DNA of 17,895 nt, from the NCBI GenBank assembly GCA_036381475.1, contig DASVCT010000202.1, positions 1 to 17,895 of the forward strand, written 5' to 3'. Made by a program: the position numbers and the translations under genes. Shown in pieces: positions 1 through 7,653 of the stretch; the stretch's first letter is position 1; each line of letters begins with the position of its first letter. Source of the stretch: ZC4RG29 sp036381475. GTDB lineage: Bacteria; Bacteroidota; Bacteroidia; Cytophagales; Cyclobacteriaceae. A model generated the notes under the pieces. That model was not told the origin of the DNA. It was given only the letters and a program-made list of their open reading frames with translations, and made no database searches.

Positions 1-1
1 T

Positions 2-52
2 ACCGGACTCCTGGGTGTCTGGCTCGGTCTGTTGGTGGCCAGGCAGATATGA
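2..52 (+). CDS. C-terminal end of a truncated upstream gene, possibly a membrane protein
   Basis: Frame 2 stays open from the window edge to a TGA at 50-52 and encodes 16 residues, mostly hydrophobic (TGLLGVWLGLLVARQI). This would suit the last transmembrane helix of a transporter. The other two forward frames give less protein-like, Cys/Trp/Arg-rich strings. The stop lies 34 bp before the ATG of the GH172 gene on the same strand, so the two could share a transcript. Only a fragment is visible, so the product cannot be named and the call could be chance. Confidence 0.35.
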   Translation, partial: TGLLGVWLGLLVARQI

Positions 53-86
53 GGGTGATGTTTCGTGATACCATCTGTCGAATCAT

Positions 87-2045
87 ATGAAGTACCTGAT
101 TTTGATCGTCGTCTGCCTTGACTCTATGCGCCTCTCAGCGCAAGATGCTTTCTTCAAACAAGAGTTGATGAACCTTCTCGACTTATCCAGGCTTCCCTTG
201 TATCGTTCCGGTCAGATGTATCAGCTTTCCAGCTACGACACGACGGGCGGTAACGACGACGGCTTCGGCGGCAGGTTTTCGTACGTTCGGAAAGAAACAG
301 AGGGACTCGTAATTGCCGACCTGAAAGGGCCGGGCGTAATGAACAGGATATGGACACCCACGCCTACAACCGATACGATCAAGTTTTATTTCGATGGCGA
401 GCCAAAACCCAGGATCGCTGTTCCGTTCATCGATCTCTTTCTTGGCGATAAGTTTCCCTTCCTCGCTCCGTTATGCGGAAATCAAATAGGGGGTTACTAT
501 TGCTACCTGCCGATACCCTATGAAAAGTCGTTGAAGATCGTGTATGCGGGTACGAACCTTCGCTTTCATCAGACCCAGTATCGTACCCTTACGCGAAAAG
601 ATAACGTACGCTCTTTTTCCACACAGATGGTGACGGACTGCCGTGATGTTTTTGATCAGATCACTCAGGTTTGGAGCAAGAAGCGTTCGCCATTGGAAGA
701 ATACGGAACTGGATTGAAAAAGCGGGATGTTAGCATAGTGCTACGCCCCGGGCGTGACGAAACCCTGTTTTCCATGACAAGCGGTGGCCGCATCGTCGGC
801 ATCTCACTCAAGGCAGATGGCGACGTAGTACAAGCCTACCGCAAGGTGCTGATGATGGCCCATTGGGATAACGACAAAGTCGATGCGCTGGCGCTTCCGA
901 TGCACGACTTTTTCGGATTCGCGTTTGGAAAGCCTTCTATGCAATCCGTCCTGCTCGGGACGGATAACGGAACGATGTATTCCTATATTCCAATGCCCTT
1001 CGATGCATCATGCCGGTTAAGGCTCATATACGATAAGACTTCGCCTGATGATCCTGATTCGATTGTCGTATCCGGAACGGTCTACTTTACTGACGTGAAG
1101 CGGGACAAGGATCGTGAGGGAAAGCTTTATGTGCAATCGCGCCGTCAGTACAACATCCCCGATGGCGTCCCACATGTGATCGCGGACGTGAAAGGCCGCG
1201 GCCATTATGTCGGGACAATAGTCATCGCGCAGGGACTCGAGGCCGGTCATACGATGTTCTGGGAAGGTGATGACATTGCCATCATTGACTCCGAAATGAG
1301 GATTCATGGAACAGGATCGGAGGACTATTTCAATGGAGGATGGTACGCCGTAATGGACAGATGGAACCACCGGCTGAGTTTGCCCATCCATGGTTCTTTG
1401 GAGTACGATCTTGCCACATCCCGCACCGGAGGCTACCGGTTTTATCTTACCGACAAGCTGAATTTTGACAAGTCGTTCCATCTCACCATCGAACACCAGC
1501 CGGAGTCCCAACGGAATGTGAAGGCGGACTACACTTCCCTGGGTTTTTTCTACGCCGATAATCCACTATTTGAAAACACTGCCATACGCTTGCCGGAAGA
1601 TGTGACCGACATACGCAAGCGCGAAGTATTGACACCGCAGGGAATGGTATTATCCCTCTATTGGCTGGCGCGCGCTGCCTTCGATGATCCTGCCATGGTA
1701 TTTTCAGTGCCCACGTCCGATTCCTGGACGAACAAGATCGACCTGGATGCAGTACCCATGGCGCAGATCTTTCTGGACAACCTCGATAGGGGTAAGTACA
1801 AGTTGTACGTCGAGTATGGCTACGCCGGGTCGCCCGGAGATTTCAGTATCTGGCAGGGTACCCGACGTGTGTCGGATTGGATATCGCCGGAAGCCGGAAT
1901 GTCCGGCGACGAAAGAAAGATGGTGTTTGCCGGAGAGGTATTGATAAGCGATGAGATGAGGACCATCACCCTGCGCAAGAAGGTCACCGATGACGCAGTT
2001 GTCCGCATTTACAGCTTTCAGTTCGAAAGGATGAATGCGGAATAG
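87..2045 (+). CDS. Exported GH172 family (DUF2961) glycoside hydrolase
   Basis: A 652-residue protein of the DUF2961 family, now GH172, whose characterised members act on alpha-D-fructofuranosides and arabinofuranosides. Residues 1-19 form a Sec signal peptide (hydrophobic LILIVVCL, then SA-QD), so the enzyme is periplasmic or outer-membrane associated. The family hallmarks run from about residue 65 to 500: GPGVMNRIWTPTP near the start, WEGDD with Glu393, and HGTGSEDYF with Glu412. By analogy with the solved bifidobacterial enzyme, these two glutamates are the candidate nucleophile and acid/base. Residues from about 540 form a second beta-rich domain. The ATG at 87 is the only start available, because an in-frame stop lies at 66-68. 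The gene converges on the DUF488 gene 17 bp downstream. The fold family is firm; the substrate cannot be read from the sequence. Confidence 0.93.
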   Translation: MKYLILIVVCLDSMRLSAQDAFFKQELMNLLDLSRLPLYRSGQMYQLSSYDTTGGNDDGFGGRFSYVRKETEGLVIADLKGPGVMNRIWTPTPTTDTIKFYFDGEPKPRIAVPFIDLFLGDKFPFLAPLCGNQIGGYYCYLPIPYEKSLKIVYAGTNLRFHQTQYRTLTRKDNVRSFSTQMVTDCRDVFDQITQVWSKKRSPLEEYGTGLKKRDVSIVLRPGRDETLFSMTSGGRIVGISLKADGDVVQAYRKVLMMAHWDNDKVDALALPMHDFFGFAFGKPSMQSVLLGTDNGTMYSYIPMPFDASCRLRLIYDKTSPDDPDSIVVSGTVYFTDVKRDKDREGKLYVQSRRQYNIPDGVPHVIADVKGRGHYVGTIVIAQGLEAGHTMFWEGDDIAIIDSEMRIHGTGSEDYFNGGWYAVMDRWNHRLSLPIHGSLEYDLATSRTGGYRFYLTDKLNFDKSFHLTIEHQPESQRNVKADYTSLGFFYADNPLFENTAIRLPEDVTDIRKREVLTPQGMVLSLYWLARAAFDDPAMVFSVPTSDSWTNKIDLDAVPMAQIFLDNLDRGKYKLYVEYGYAGSPGDFSIWQGTRRVSDWISPEAGMSGDERKMVFAGEVLISDEMRTITLRKKVTDDAVVRIYSFQFERMNAE

Positions 2046-2065
2046 CCCAAAGGAGGATTGGGTTA
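2043..2065. terminator. Candidate bidirectional hairpin between convergent genes
   Basis: Positions 2043-2050 (TAGCCCAA) can pair with 2058-2065 (TTGGGTTA) across a 7-base loop, with one G-U pair. The arms contain the TAG stop of the GH172 gene and, on the other strand, the TAA stop of the DUF488 gene. There is no long T-run, so termination is only plausible. Confidence 0.4.
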
Positions 2066-2413
2066 GCGTCTGGATTTCAGAATTTCCTTAAGCGCGACTG
2101 CGTTGTTGTGGTCTGGGTCCCGGGCGCCATAGAGCAGCACAACTTCCCCATGTTCCCGTTCGAGCCGTTTGATTTCCTTTAATGTCTCGGCGCTGTCCGC
2201 CAGCTCTTCCCGGTATCGTTCCCGGAATTTGTCCCATTTGGCAGGATCATGGTCAAACCATTTGCGGAGTTCATTGCTCGGGGCGATATCCTTGAGCCAC
2301 AGGTTTGGCTTCAGGTCTTCCTTCCTCAAACCCCGGGGCCAGAGCCGGTCCACCAGGATAGCAAACTTTCCCCCGGTCGGTTTGTAGTCATAAACTCTTG
2401 TGACAGTGATCAT
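2063..2413 (-). CDS. DUF488 family protein (YeaO-like)
   Basis: A small soluble protein of about 116 residues with the DUF488 signature: an opening RVYDYKPTGGKFAILVDRLWPRG segment, split here as RVYDYKP and VDRLWPRGL, then WLKDIAPS, LRKWFDHDPAKW, F..RY..EL, and a closing LLYGARD segment followed by NNAVALKE. The length is typical for the YeaO subgroup. The family lacks a settled biochemical role. It has no signal peptide and is probably cytoplasmic. I chose the ATG at 2413 because it begins directly before the conserved ITVTRVYD; a TTG at 2422 would add only three residues. It is divergent from the lactonase gene and convergent with the GH172 gene, so it is probably monocistronic. Confidence 0.88.
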   Translation of the reverse strand: MITVTRVYDYKPTGGKFAILVDRLWPRGLRKEDLKPNLWLKDIAPSNELRKWFDHDPAKWDKFRERYREELADSAETLKEIKRLEREHGEVVLLYGARDPDHNNAVALKEILKSRR

Positions 2414-2510
2414 AGGTTCCAATTACTATCCCAACAACGCCGTGCGGTCAAACAAAGTTTACGACGGGTGACCCGACGACAAAGGTCATTGGGTTCCCAA
2501 ACAAAGCGCA

Positions 2511-2541
2511 TTGGCAATAAGCTTCATTAGCGTTACCTTAG
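2511..2541 (+). promoter_or_regulatory. Candidate Bacteroidota-type promoter for the lactonase gene
   Basis: A TTG at 2511-2513 and TACCTTAG at 2534-2541 are separated by 20 bases. This matches the Bacteroidota housekeeping pattern (TTG near -33, TAnnTTTG near -7) with one mismatch. It lies 29 bp upstream of the chosen lactonase ATG, in the divergent gap with the DUF488 gene. The match was found by eye and is not decisive. Confidence 0.4.
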
Positions 2542-2570
2542 CCAGCGCTCTAACCCAATTGCTGAAAACT

Positions 2571-3710
2571 ATGCGAGTACTGGCGGTACTGTGTCTTATG
2601 ATGGTCACTTATTCTTTGTCCATGGCCCAGAAAGGGGAGACCTACTGGCTTTTGGTTGGAACCTACTCCAACGAGGACAATTCAAACGGGGTGCAGGTAT
2701 ATCGGTTCGATACAAAAACCGCGGATTCCCGTTTCGAATCAAAATCCACCGATGTTATCAACCCCTCATATCTGGCGATAGGAGCAGACAGAACCCGGGT
2801 ATTCGCTGTGAGCGAGATGGGCCAGGGCAAGGGTGCGGTTCATTCGTTATCGTTTGACCCGGCATCCGGCGTACTGTCCTGGATCGGCTCGGTAACTTCC
2901 GCGGGTGACCATCCATGTTACGTTTCAGTAAGCAGCGATCAGAAGGTGGTCTTTGTGGCGAATTACACTTCCGGGACGTTGTCGGCGATCCATGTAGCGC
3001 CGAACGGTACCCTGAATCCCGCGATACAGACGATACGTCACGAGGGAAGCAGCGTGAACACGTCTCGACAGGACAAGCCCCATGTGCATTCCGTGGTGCC
3101 CTCGCCGGATGGCCGCTATCTGATGGTGGCCGACCTCGGGACCGACAAGGTCTACGTCTATTCGATCAACACGTCGGACGATGATCCGCTCCAACTTTTC
3201 AGTGCCGCTCCAGTGACGCCGGGTGGCGGACCCAGGCACCTTACCTTTCATCCCAACGGAAAATATGCTTACCTGATAAGGGAGCTCGACGCGGCCATTA
3301 CGGTCTTTGATTACAAAGACGGCCAGCTTAAGGAAAAACAATCGATCACACTGCTGGACCCCGGATTTCAGGGAAAAGTGGGCGCCGCGGACATTCACAT
3401 CTCGCCAGACGGAAGGTTCTTGTACGGCTCTAACCGGGGCGAAGCGAATGAGATTACGATTTATGCTATCGGCAACGACGGGAAGTTGACGTACAGGGGA
3501 CGGCAGTCAACCCTGGGACGGTCGCCACGTAATTTTGCTATCGACCCGACCGGCAATTTTTTACTCGCGGCCAATCAGGACACCAACGACATCGTAATTT
3601 TTCGCCGTGACAAAAAAACCGGACTCTTGAAGGATACGGGAAAGCGAATACAGGTTGACAAGCCGGTCTGTTTGAAATTTGCAAAGATCAATGCGGGAAC
3701 CGGCCATTAG
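2571..3710 (+). CDS. Exported lactonase family protein (seven-bladed beta-propeller, Pgl-like)
   Basis: A 379-residue beta-propeller of the lactonase family (PF10282) that includes the 6-phosphogluconolactonases. Blade repeats are visible throughout: LVGTYSN at the start, then NPSYLAIGADRTRVFAVSE, HPCYVSVSSDQKVVFVANY, HVHSVVPSPDGRYLMVADL, PRHLTFHPNGKYAYL, DIHISPDGRFLYGSNRG and SPRNFAIDPTGNFLLAANQ. Family members open sugar lactones to acids. Unlike cytoplasmic Pgl, this one has a clear signal peptide (MRVLAVLCLMMV, cleavage near SMA-QK), so phosphorylated sugars are unlikely substrates and a periplasmic lactone is more likely. The ATG at 2571 was chosen because it starts the signal peptide; the open frame reaches a TTG at 2511, but the added residues look non-coding and overlap a promoter candidate. 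It lies 49 bp before the CHAT gene on the same strand. Confidence 0.9.
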   Translation: MRVLAVLCLMMVTYSLSMAQKGETYWLLVGTYSNEDNSNGVQVYRFDTKTADSRFESKSTDVINPSYLAIGADRTRVFAVSEMGQGKGAVHSLSFDPASGVLSWIGSVTSAGDHPCYVSVSSDQKVVFVANYTSGTLSAIHVAPNGTLNPAIQTIRHEGSSVNTSRQDKPHVHSVVPSPDGRYLMVADLGTDKVYVYSINTSDDDPLQLFSAAPVTPGGGPRHLTFHPNGKYAYLIRELDAAITVFDYKDGQLKEKQSITLLDPGFQGKVGAADIHISPDGRFLYGSNRGEANEITIYAIGNDGKLTYRGRQSTLGRSPRNFAIDPTGNFLLAANQDTNDIVIFRRDKKTGLLKDTGKRIQVDKPVCLKFAKINAGTGH

Positions 3711-3759
3711 ATTTCCCGCCGGGCGGCGAAAAGCCAAAATATGACAGGGCGATGCCTTT

Positions 3760-6700
3760 ATGATGATGGAGAGCCTGAAGTCGATCTTGAAAACGGTTAA
3801 GTTATTTGCTTTGTGTGTTGCCGTTCTCCTGGGCACGCACTTTGGCACGGGTCGGGTATACGCACAGGAGTTCTCCCCAGCCACCCGACGGTCGCATCCC
3901 GAACTCGATCAGATCAACAGCCTCGTCACCTCCAGACAATATAAAAAAGCAATAGACCGGTCGTTGCTCGCAGCCCGTCGCATGAAAGATGAGAGCAACT
4001 GGGAAGGCTACATTGCGCTCATGTTGCGCGCGGCGGAGATTGAGACGTTTGAGGTGTGGAAGGCAAAAGGCTTTCCTGAAATCAACATAAAGGAAGACTA
4101 CCGCCGACCGATGCGTTATCTGCAGGATCTGTATCAAACTGCCGGCGATCACATTTCTGACTACCCCTACCTGGAAGCTAACGCGTTATTTACGAACGCT
4201 GTTGTATACGATTTGCTCAACATGCCGGATACGGCCGAGCAAATGCACCTTCGTGCCTTGCAACAGCGCATGCAGATCTATGGAAAAGAATCGCGTGAGG
4301 TGGCGGATTCACACCTTTGGCTGGGCGTATTGTATAACTGGGGGCTACAGCGAAAGGACCTCGCCGAGCGACACTACCTGAAGGCGATGGAACTGGAAAA
4401 GCGTTATCTGCCAGAAAGCCGGTATGCCCTCGGTAGCGTTTATTACGGATTGGCCACGATCGCGAGGAAGAACTTCCAGTTCGATGTGGTAGAAACCATG
4501 GCGAATCTCTACCTCTCGCTTTACGTCGACCTTCCTTACGAGCAGGCCTTCGCGTATCAGCTTGTAGCGAACATGTACTCCAGCCAGGGCGACTTCGAGC
4601 GGTCGATGAAGATGCGCGAGAAGTCAATGGAGTTATATGAGACGTCCGGATATAGCGGAGACCTGATCGACGGATATTGCAATCTTTCGAGCGACCTTCG
4701 TGCTATCGGCCGTTATGCGGAGTCGAGGAGGGCGCTGGCCAACGGACTTGAGTTATGGGAACGCACGGCGCCCCGTAATCCGGCACACGCGAAACTTCTG
4801 TACGAGAACTTCGGCGACCTTTATCGTATGATGGGTAAGTATGATTCGTCGGCGTACTATTTCAACCTGGCAATCGAAAACGCGACGACGACGTTTGGAC
4901 CCAAAAACGATGCCCTCGCAGGACTTTACGACCTGCGTGGCAGAATGTTTCTGGACAAGGGGGATTATCGCAAGGCGCTCGATGACTTCCAACAAATGCT
5001 CCGGTCGGTATTGCCGGACAGCGTGACCGGGAAACCGATCATCCGGGAGGAAAGTCCCTACTTCCTTACCCTTATTTCCGCTTACTTCAACACAGGGGAT
5101 GCGCTTTATAAATGGTACGGAGAGGAGCACGACCGGCGACACCTTGAACAGGCTGTCGAATACTACCGTGCGGCCTACGCGCAAATGATTATTGCCCGTC
5201 AAAATATCGGCGACGATCTTTCCAAGCCGTTTCTTATGAGTTCTTTTTCAAGAAGCATAGAGCGCAGCATCCAGTGCGCCCGGCTGCTTTACCGTGAGGA
5301 CGGCGATGTCCGATATTTCGAAGATGCGCTTCAGTTTGTGGAGTTGACCAAGTATCTCAACGTACTGGAAGCATTGGAGCGCGCAGAACGTGCCAACAAC
5401 TCGGGAATACCCAAATCACTTCTTTTTGAACTGGAAGAAGTAAGGAGCGAGTTGAGCCAGAGGCAGCGTAAAAGGTTGGCCTCCACGATGCTGCCATCTG
5501 ACTCGGTGCACAGAATGAACGAGGAAGTCGTTGCACTCATTAATCGCCGCCGCGAACTTATGACGCGGATCAGCGGCTACCCAGGGTATACGGTATCGAG
5601 TATCGGCGGTCTGCTCATTCGACTTGCCCAAATTCAGGAACAACTGGATAGCAATGAACAGCTGCTGGAATACTACTGGGGCCGCGACAGCATTTATGTG
5701 CTTTCCATTACGGAGGGTGCGACGGCGATTACCGCGTTGCAACGCGATGAGGCTACCGATACGTTGATAAAAACAGTGTATAATACCATAAGCGGTCATC
5801 CCAAATTCGGTTCGGACGACGCGAACCGGTACGGGCAGGCTGCGAATCAGATATATCGCAAGTTTTTTGATCCGGTAATCCGGAAGCCCAAGCTCATTGT
5901 GGTACCTGACGGACCGCTGAGCATATTACCGATCGAGGCTCTCGTGACCGCGTACGAGCGTTCATCCTATCTTTCTTTCAAGGACCTGAAATATGCCATT
6001 TACGATTATGAGATTTCGTACGCGTACTCGTCCAGTATTTACTTTAAGGACAGAACCCGTCAGCGCGATAAGATCGAAAAAGTGCTTGCCTTCAGCTACT
6101 CCGGAGAATCAGACGGCACATACCTGACGCGCCGAAATCAGGGGGATGAGTTGCCTGGCACTTATGTTGAACTTGAAACCCTGAGCCGGTTGTACGACAA
6201 TGTTACCCGGTTCACCAATGGCGCGGCATCGAAACAGAATTTCATCCACAACACGGAAGGATACGATCTGATCCACCTTGGTGTTCACGGGGTTGGTGAT
6301 GAGGAAGTCGCCGATAACTCCAGGTTGATCTTCCGGGGAGATTCCATGTCGGATCGGTCGTTGTACGCTTACGAAATCTACAACCTGAAACTCAACGCCG
6401 GACTCGTCGTACTAAGCGCTTGTGAGACCGGGATCGGGCGCAACATGGCGGGTGAAGGGATACTCAGCATAGCCCGCGCCTTTACTTATGCGGGATGCCC
6501 ATCCGTTGTGATGAGCCTTTGGGACGTGCCGGATGCATTCACGTCTACAATCATGACCCGGTTTTACGAAAATCTCAACGATGCACAATCGGTGAGTACC
6601 TCCCTTCGCAATGCCAAGCTTCAGTTTCTTGAAGAATCCGACGGGTTTAATGCGCATCCCACGAATTGGGCAGCCTTTGTCGTCAACGGCCAGGACTTGG

Positions 6701-6819
6701 TTTTCCGCGAGCACAGCGACATGTACCTATTGATTTACCTGATCTCGGCCCTGGTGCTGATCGGAGGGGCAGGCGTTGTCGTCTACAGGCGACGCCGGGG
6801 AAGGGGCGGCGATCGGTAA
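3760..6819 (+). CDS. Exported, membrane-anchored TPR-CHAT protein (caspase-like protease domain)
   Basis: A 1019-residue protein. It opens with a signal peptide (about residues 1-35, ending VYA-QE), followed by helical TPR-type repeats from about residue 45 to 500 and a charged, probably coiled-coil linker from about 530 to 620. A C-terminal CHAT domain spans about 690-980. The CHAT catalytic pair is intact: His843 in HLGVHG and Cys888 in LSACETG, followed by GEGILSIARAF, SVVMSLWDV and a closing WAAFVVNGQ. After it comes one transmembrane helix (about 988-1009) and an arginine-rich end (RRRRGRGGDR). This arrangement places the TPR and protease domains in the periplasm and a short basic tail in the cytoplasm. 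CHAT is a caspase-fold cysteine peptidase family (CHAT = caspase HetF associated with TPRs); the substrate and partner here are unknown. Three consecutive ATGs at 3760-3768 leave the exact start open by two codons. Confidence 0.9.
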   Translation: MMMESLKSILKTVKLFALCVAVLLGTHFGTGRVYAQEFSPATRRSHPELDQINSLVTSRQYKKAIDRSLLAARRMKDESNWEGYIALMLRAAEIETFEVWKAKGFPEINIKEDYRRPMRYLQDLYQTAGDHISDYPYLEANALFTNAVVYDLLNMPDTAEQMHLRALQQRMQIYGKESREVADSHLWLGVLYNWGLQRKDLAERHYLKAMELEKRYLPESRYALGSVYYGLATIARKNFQFDVVETMANLYLSLYVDLPYEQAFAYQLVANMYSSQGDFERSMKMREKSMELYETSGYSGDLIDGYCNLSSDLRAIGRYAESRRALANGLELWERTAPRNPAHAKLLYENFGDLYRMMGKYDSSAYYFNLAIENATTTFGPKNDALAGLYDLRGRMFLDKGDYRKALDDFQQMLRSVLPDSVTGKPIIREESPYFLTLISAYFNTGDALYKWYGEEHDRRHLEQAVEYYRAAYAQMIIARQNIGDDLSKPFLMSSFSRSIERSIQCARLLYREDGDVRYFEDALQFVELTKYLNVLEALERAERANNSGIPKSLLFELEEVRSELSQRQRKRLASTMLPSDSVHRMNEEVVALINRRRELMTRISGYPGYTVSSIGGLLIRLAQIQEQLDSNEQLLEYYWGRDSIYVLSITEGATAITALQRDEATDTLIKTVYNTISGHPKFGSDDANRYGQAANQIYRKFFDPVIRKPKLIVVPDGPLSILPIEALVTAYERSSYLSFKDLKYAIYDYEISYAYSSSIYFKDRTRQRDKIEKVLAFSYSGESDGTYLTRRNQGDELPGTYVELETLSRLYDNVTRFTNGAASKQNFIHNTEGYDLIHLGVHGVGDEEVADNSRLIFRGDSMSDRSLYAYEIYNLKLNAGLVVLSACETGIGRNMAGEGILSIARAFTYAGCPSVVMSLWDVPDAFTSTIMTRFYENLNDAQSVSTSLRNAKLQFLEESDGFNAHPTNWAAFVVNGQDLVFREHSDMYLLIYLISALVLIGGAGVVVYRRRRGRGGDR

Positions 6820-6836
6820 TCGGTAAATCGGTGATC
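6812..6836. repeat. Short tandem TAATCGGT-type repeat overlapping the CHAT stop codon
   Basis: Near-copies of ATCGGTAA follow one another (GATCGGTAATCGGTAAATCG and onward). The CHAT stop codon TAA at 6817-6819 lies inside it. The motif is the reverse complement of the CCGATTA copies at 17784-17849. It is intergenic low-complexity sequence of the kind that accompanies the other repeats here. Confidence 0.6.
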
Positions 6837-6860
6837 GCACTGTAAATGTGCGGTTAAGGT

Positions 6861-6892
6861 ATGTAGAGACGTAGCATACTACGTCTCTACAT
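6861..6892. repeat. Perfect palindromic element (14-bp arms, 4-bp loop), REP-like
   Basis: Arm ATGTAGAGACGTAG (6861-6874), loop CATA, and arm CTACGTCTCTACAT (6879-6892) pair without mismatch. It sits in the 95-bp gap between the convergent CHAT gene and the unknown gene at 6915. The GTAGAGACG...CGTCTCTAC type of palindrome recurs in many Bacteroidota and cyanobacterial genomes, as far as I recall, so a REP/MITE-like element is likely. It could also act as a bidirectional terminator, but there is no T-run. Confidence 0.75.
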
Positions 6893-6914
6893 CTCGTCAT
6901 CTGCATTCAAACGT

Positions 6915-7415
6915 TTACACTGTTGGAGCTTCCACAGACTTCAAACTGGGGAGTTCCCGTCCTAACCGGATATCGTCCGCGCCAATTGATCCGGCGCAAT
7001 CCAGCCAGTGATCGTTTTTAAAGCACACTTCTGTGACGATGTTGAGCATTCGCGCGAGCGCTGAAGTGCGCGCGTCATCGATTGCTGTGATCTCATGAAA
7101 CCGCGTTTTTTTGGTTGCGTCGAGATTGGCAAAATCTTCTTTGATCAATCGCAAAACTTTCTCGTTCATCCCGCTTTGTGCCAGTTGCTGAAGCGTTGCC
7201 TCCGCCGTATCGCCCAGGCTGGCAATTTCAACAACGGTACCTTGCGACACGAAATGGGCCTCGCGGCTTGTCTTGACGAACACGTGCTGTACTCCTGAGT
7301 CGTCACCGTTAACGGAACTGACAATCTTCGATTCGTCCTTGTCGTCAACGAATCTTAGGGTTCCCCACCAACCATGACGGTTTTGTCGGGGGTCGTGTAC
7401 TACTGGCGTTGGCAT
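6915..7415 (-). CDS. Hypothetical protein, 166 aa
   Basis: I do not recognise the product. The frame is open for 166 residues with balanced, soluble protein-like composition and no signal peptide or transmembrane helix. It has an ATG at 7415 and fills a stretch that no other frame explains. Residues 15-66 (GWWGTLRFVDD..., HVFVKTSREAHFVSQGTVVEI) have the spacing of an OB-fold or cold-shock-like barrel: GTLRF, then VFVK, then VSQGTVVEI. The GFGFI RNA-binding motif of true cold-shock proteins is absent. The rest (about 67-166) is mainly helical with LARMLNIVTEVCF and two cysteines. It converges with the CHAT gene over the palindrome, and its start lies about 180 bp from the SusD terminator on the same strand, so it is probably transcribed alone. 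Confidence 0.6.
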   Translation of the reverse strand: MPTPVVHDPRQNRHGWWGTLRFVDDKDESKIVSSVNGDDSGVQHVFVKTSREAHFVSQGTVVEIASLGDTAEATLQQLAQSGMNEKVLRLIKEDFANLDATKKTRFHEITAIDDARTSALARMLNIVTEVCFKNDHWLDCAGSIGADDIRLGRELPSLKSVEAPTV

Positions 7416-7596
7416 GATGGTGTTATTTAGGGTTGAACATCTTAATTACGACATCCGGAAAATTTCAGCGGGTGACGTACCCGGGTTGTTGGTTTCGGGG
7501 TTCCAATATAGCGGGTTTGCATCAACATGTCAGTCCCAGTATTCAGGGAGAGCGGTAGCCACGTGTGAGCTACAGATTCTGCCACAACCATGGAAC

Positions 7597-7630
7597 AAAA
7601 AAAGGGGCCACGACGTGTCGTCGCAGCCCC
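7597..7630 (-). terminator. Rho-independent terminator of the SusCD operon
   Basis: Read on the - strand, GGGGC pairs with GCCCC (outer stem 7604-7608/7626-7630) and CGACG with CGTCG (7611-7615/7619-7623) around a 3-base loop. It is followed directly by seven T (7597-7603 on this strand). It starts 23 bp after the stop codon of the SusD-like gene. The rest of the 7416-7653 gap shows nothing I can name. Confidence 0.9.
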
Positions 7631-7653
7631 GCACCTGTCAATTTGTTGTACGA

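Noticed and set aside
2511..2570. Upstream TTG start for the lactonase
   Set aside because: It would put 20 non-hydrophobic-core residues before a textbook signal peptide and would overlap the best promoter candidate; the ATG at 2571 explains the protein better.
2571..3710. Cytoplasmic 6-phosphogluconolactonase of the pentose phosphate pathway
   Set aside because: The protein has a clear signal peptide, and no zwf or gnd gene is nearby.
3711..3759. Terminator between the lactonase and CHAT genes
   Set aside because: The GC-rich CCGCCGGGCGG can pair only over a few bases with an impossibly small loop and has no T-run; read-through from lactonase to CHAT remains possible.
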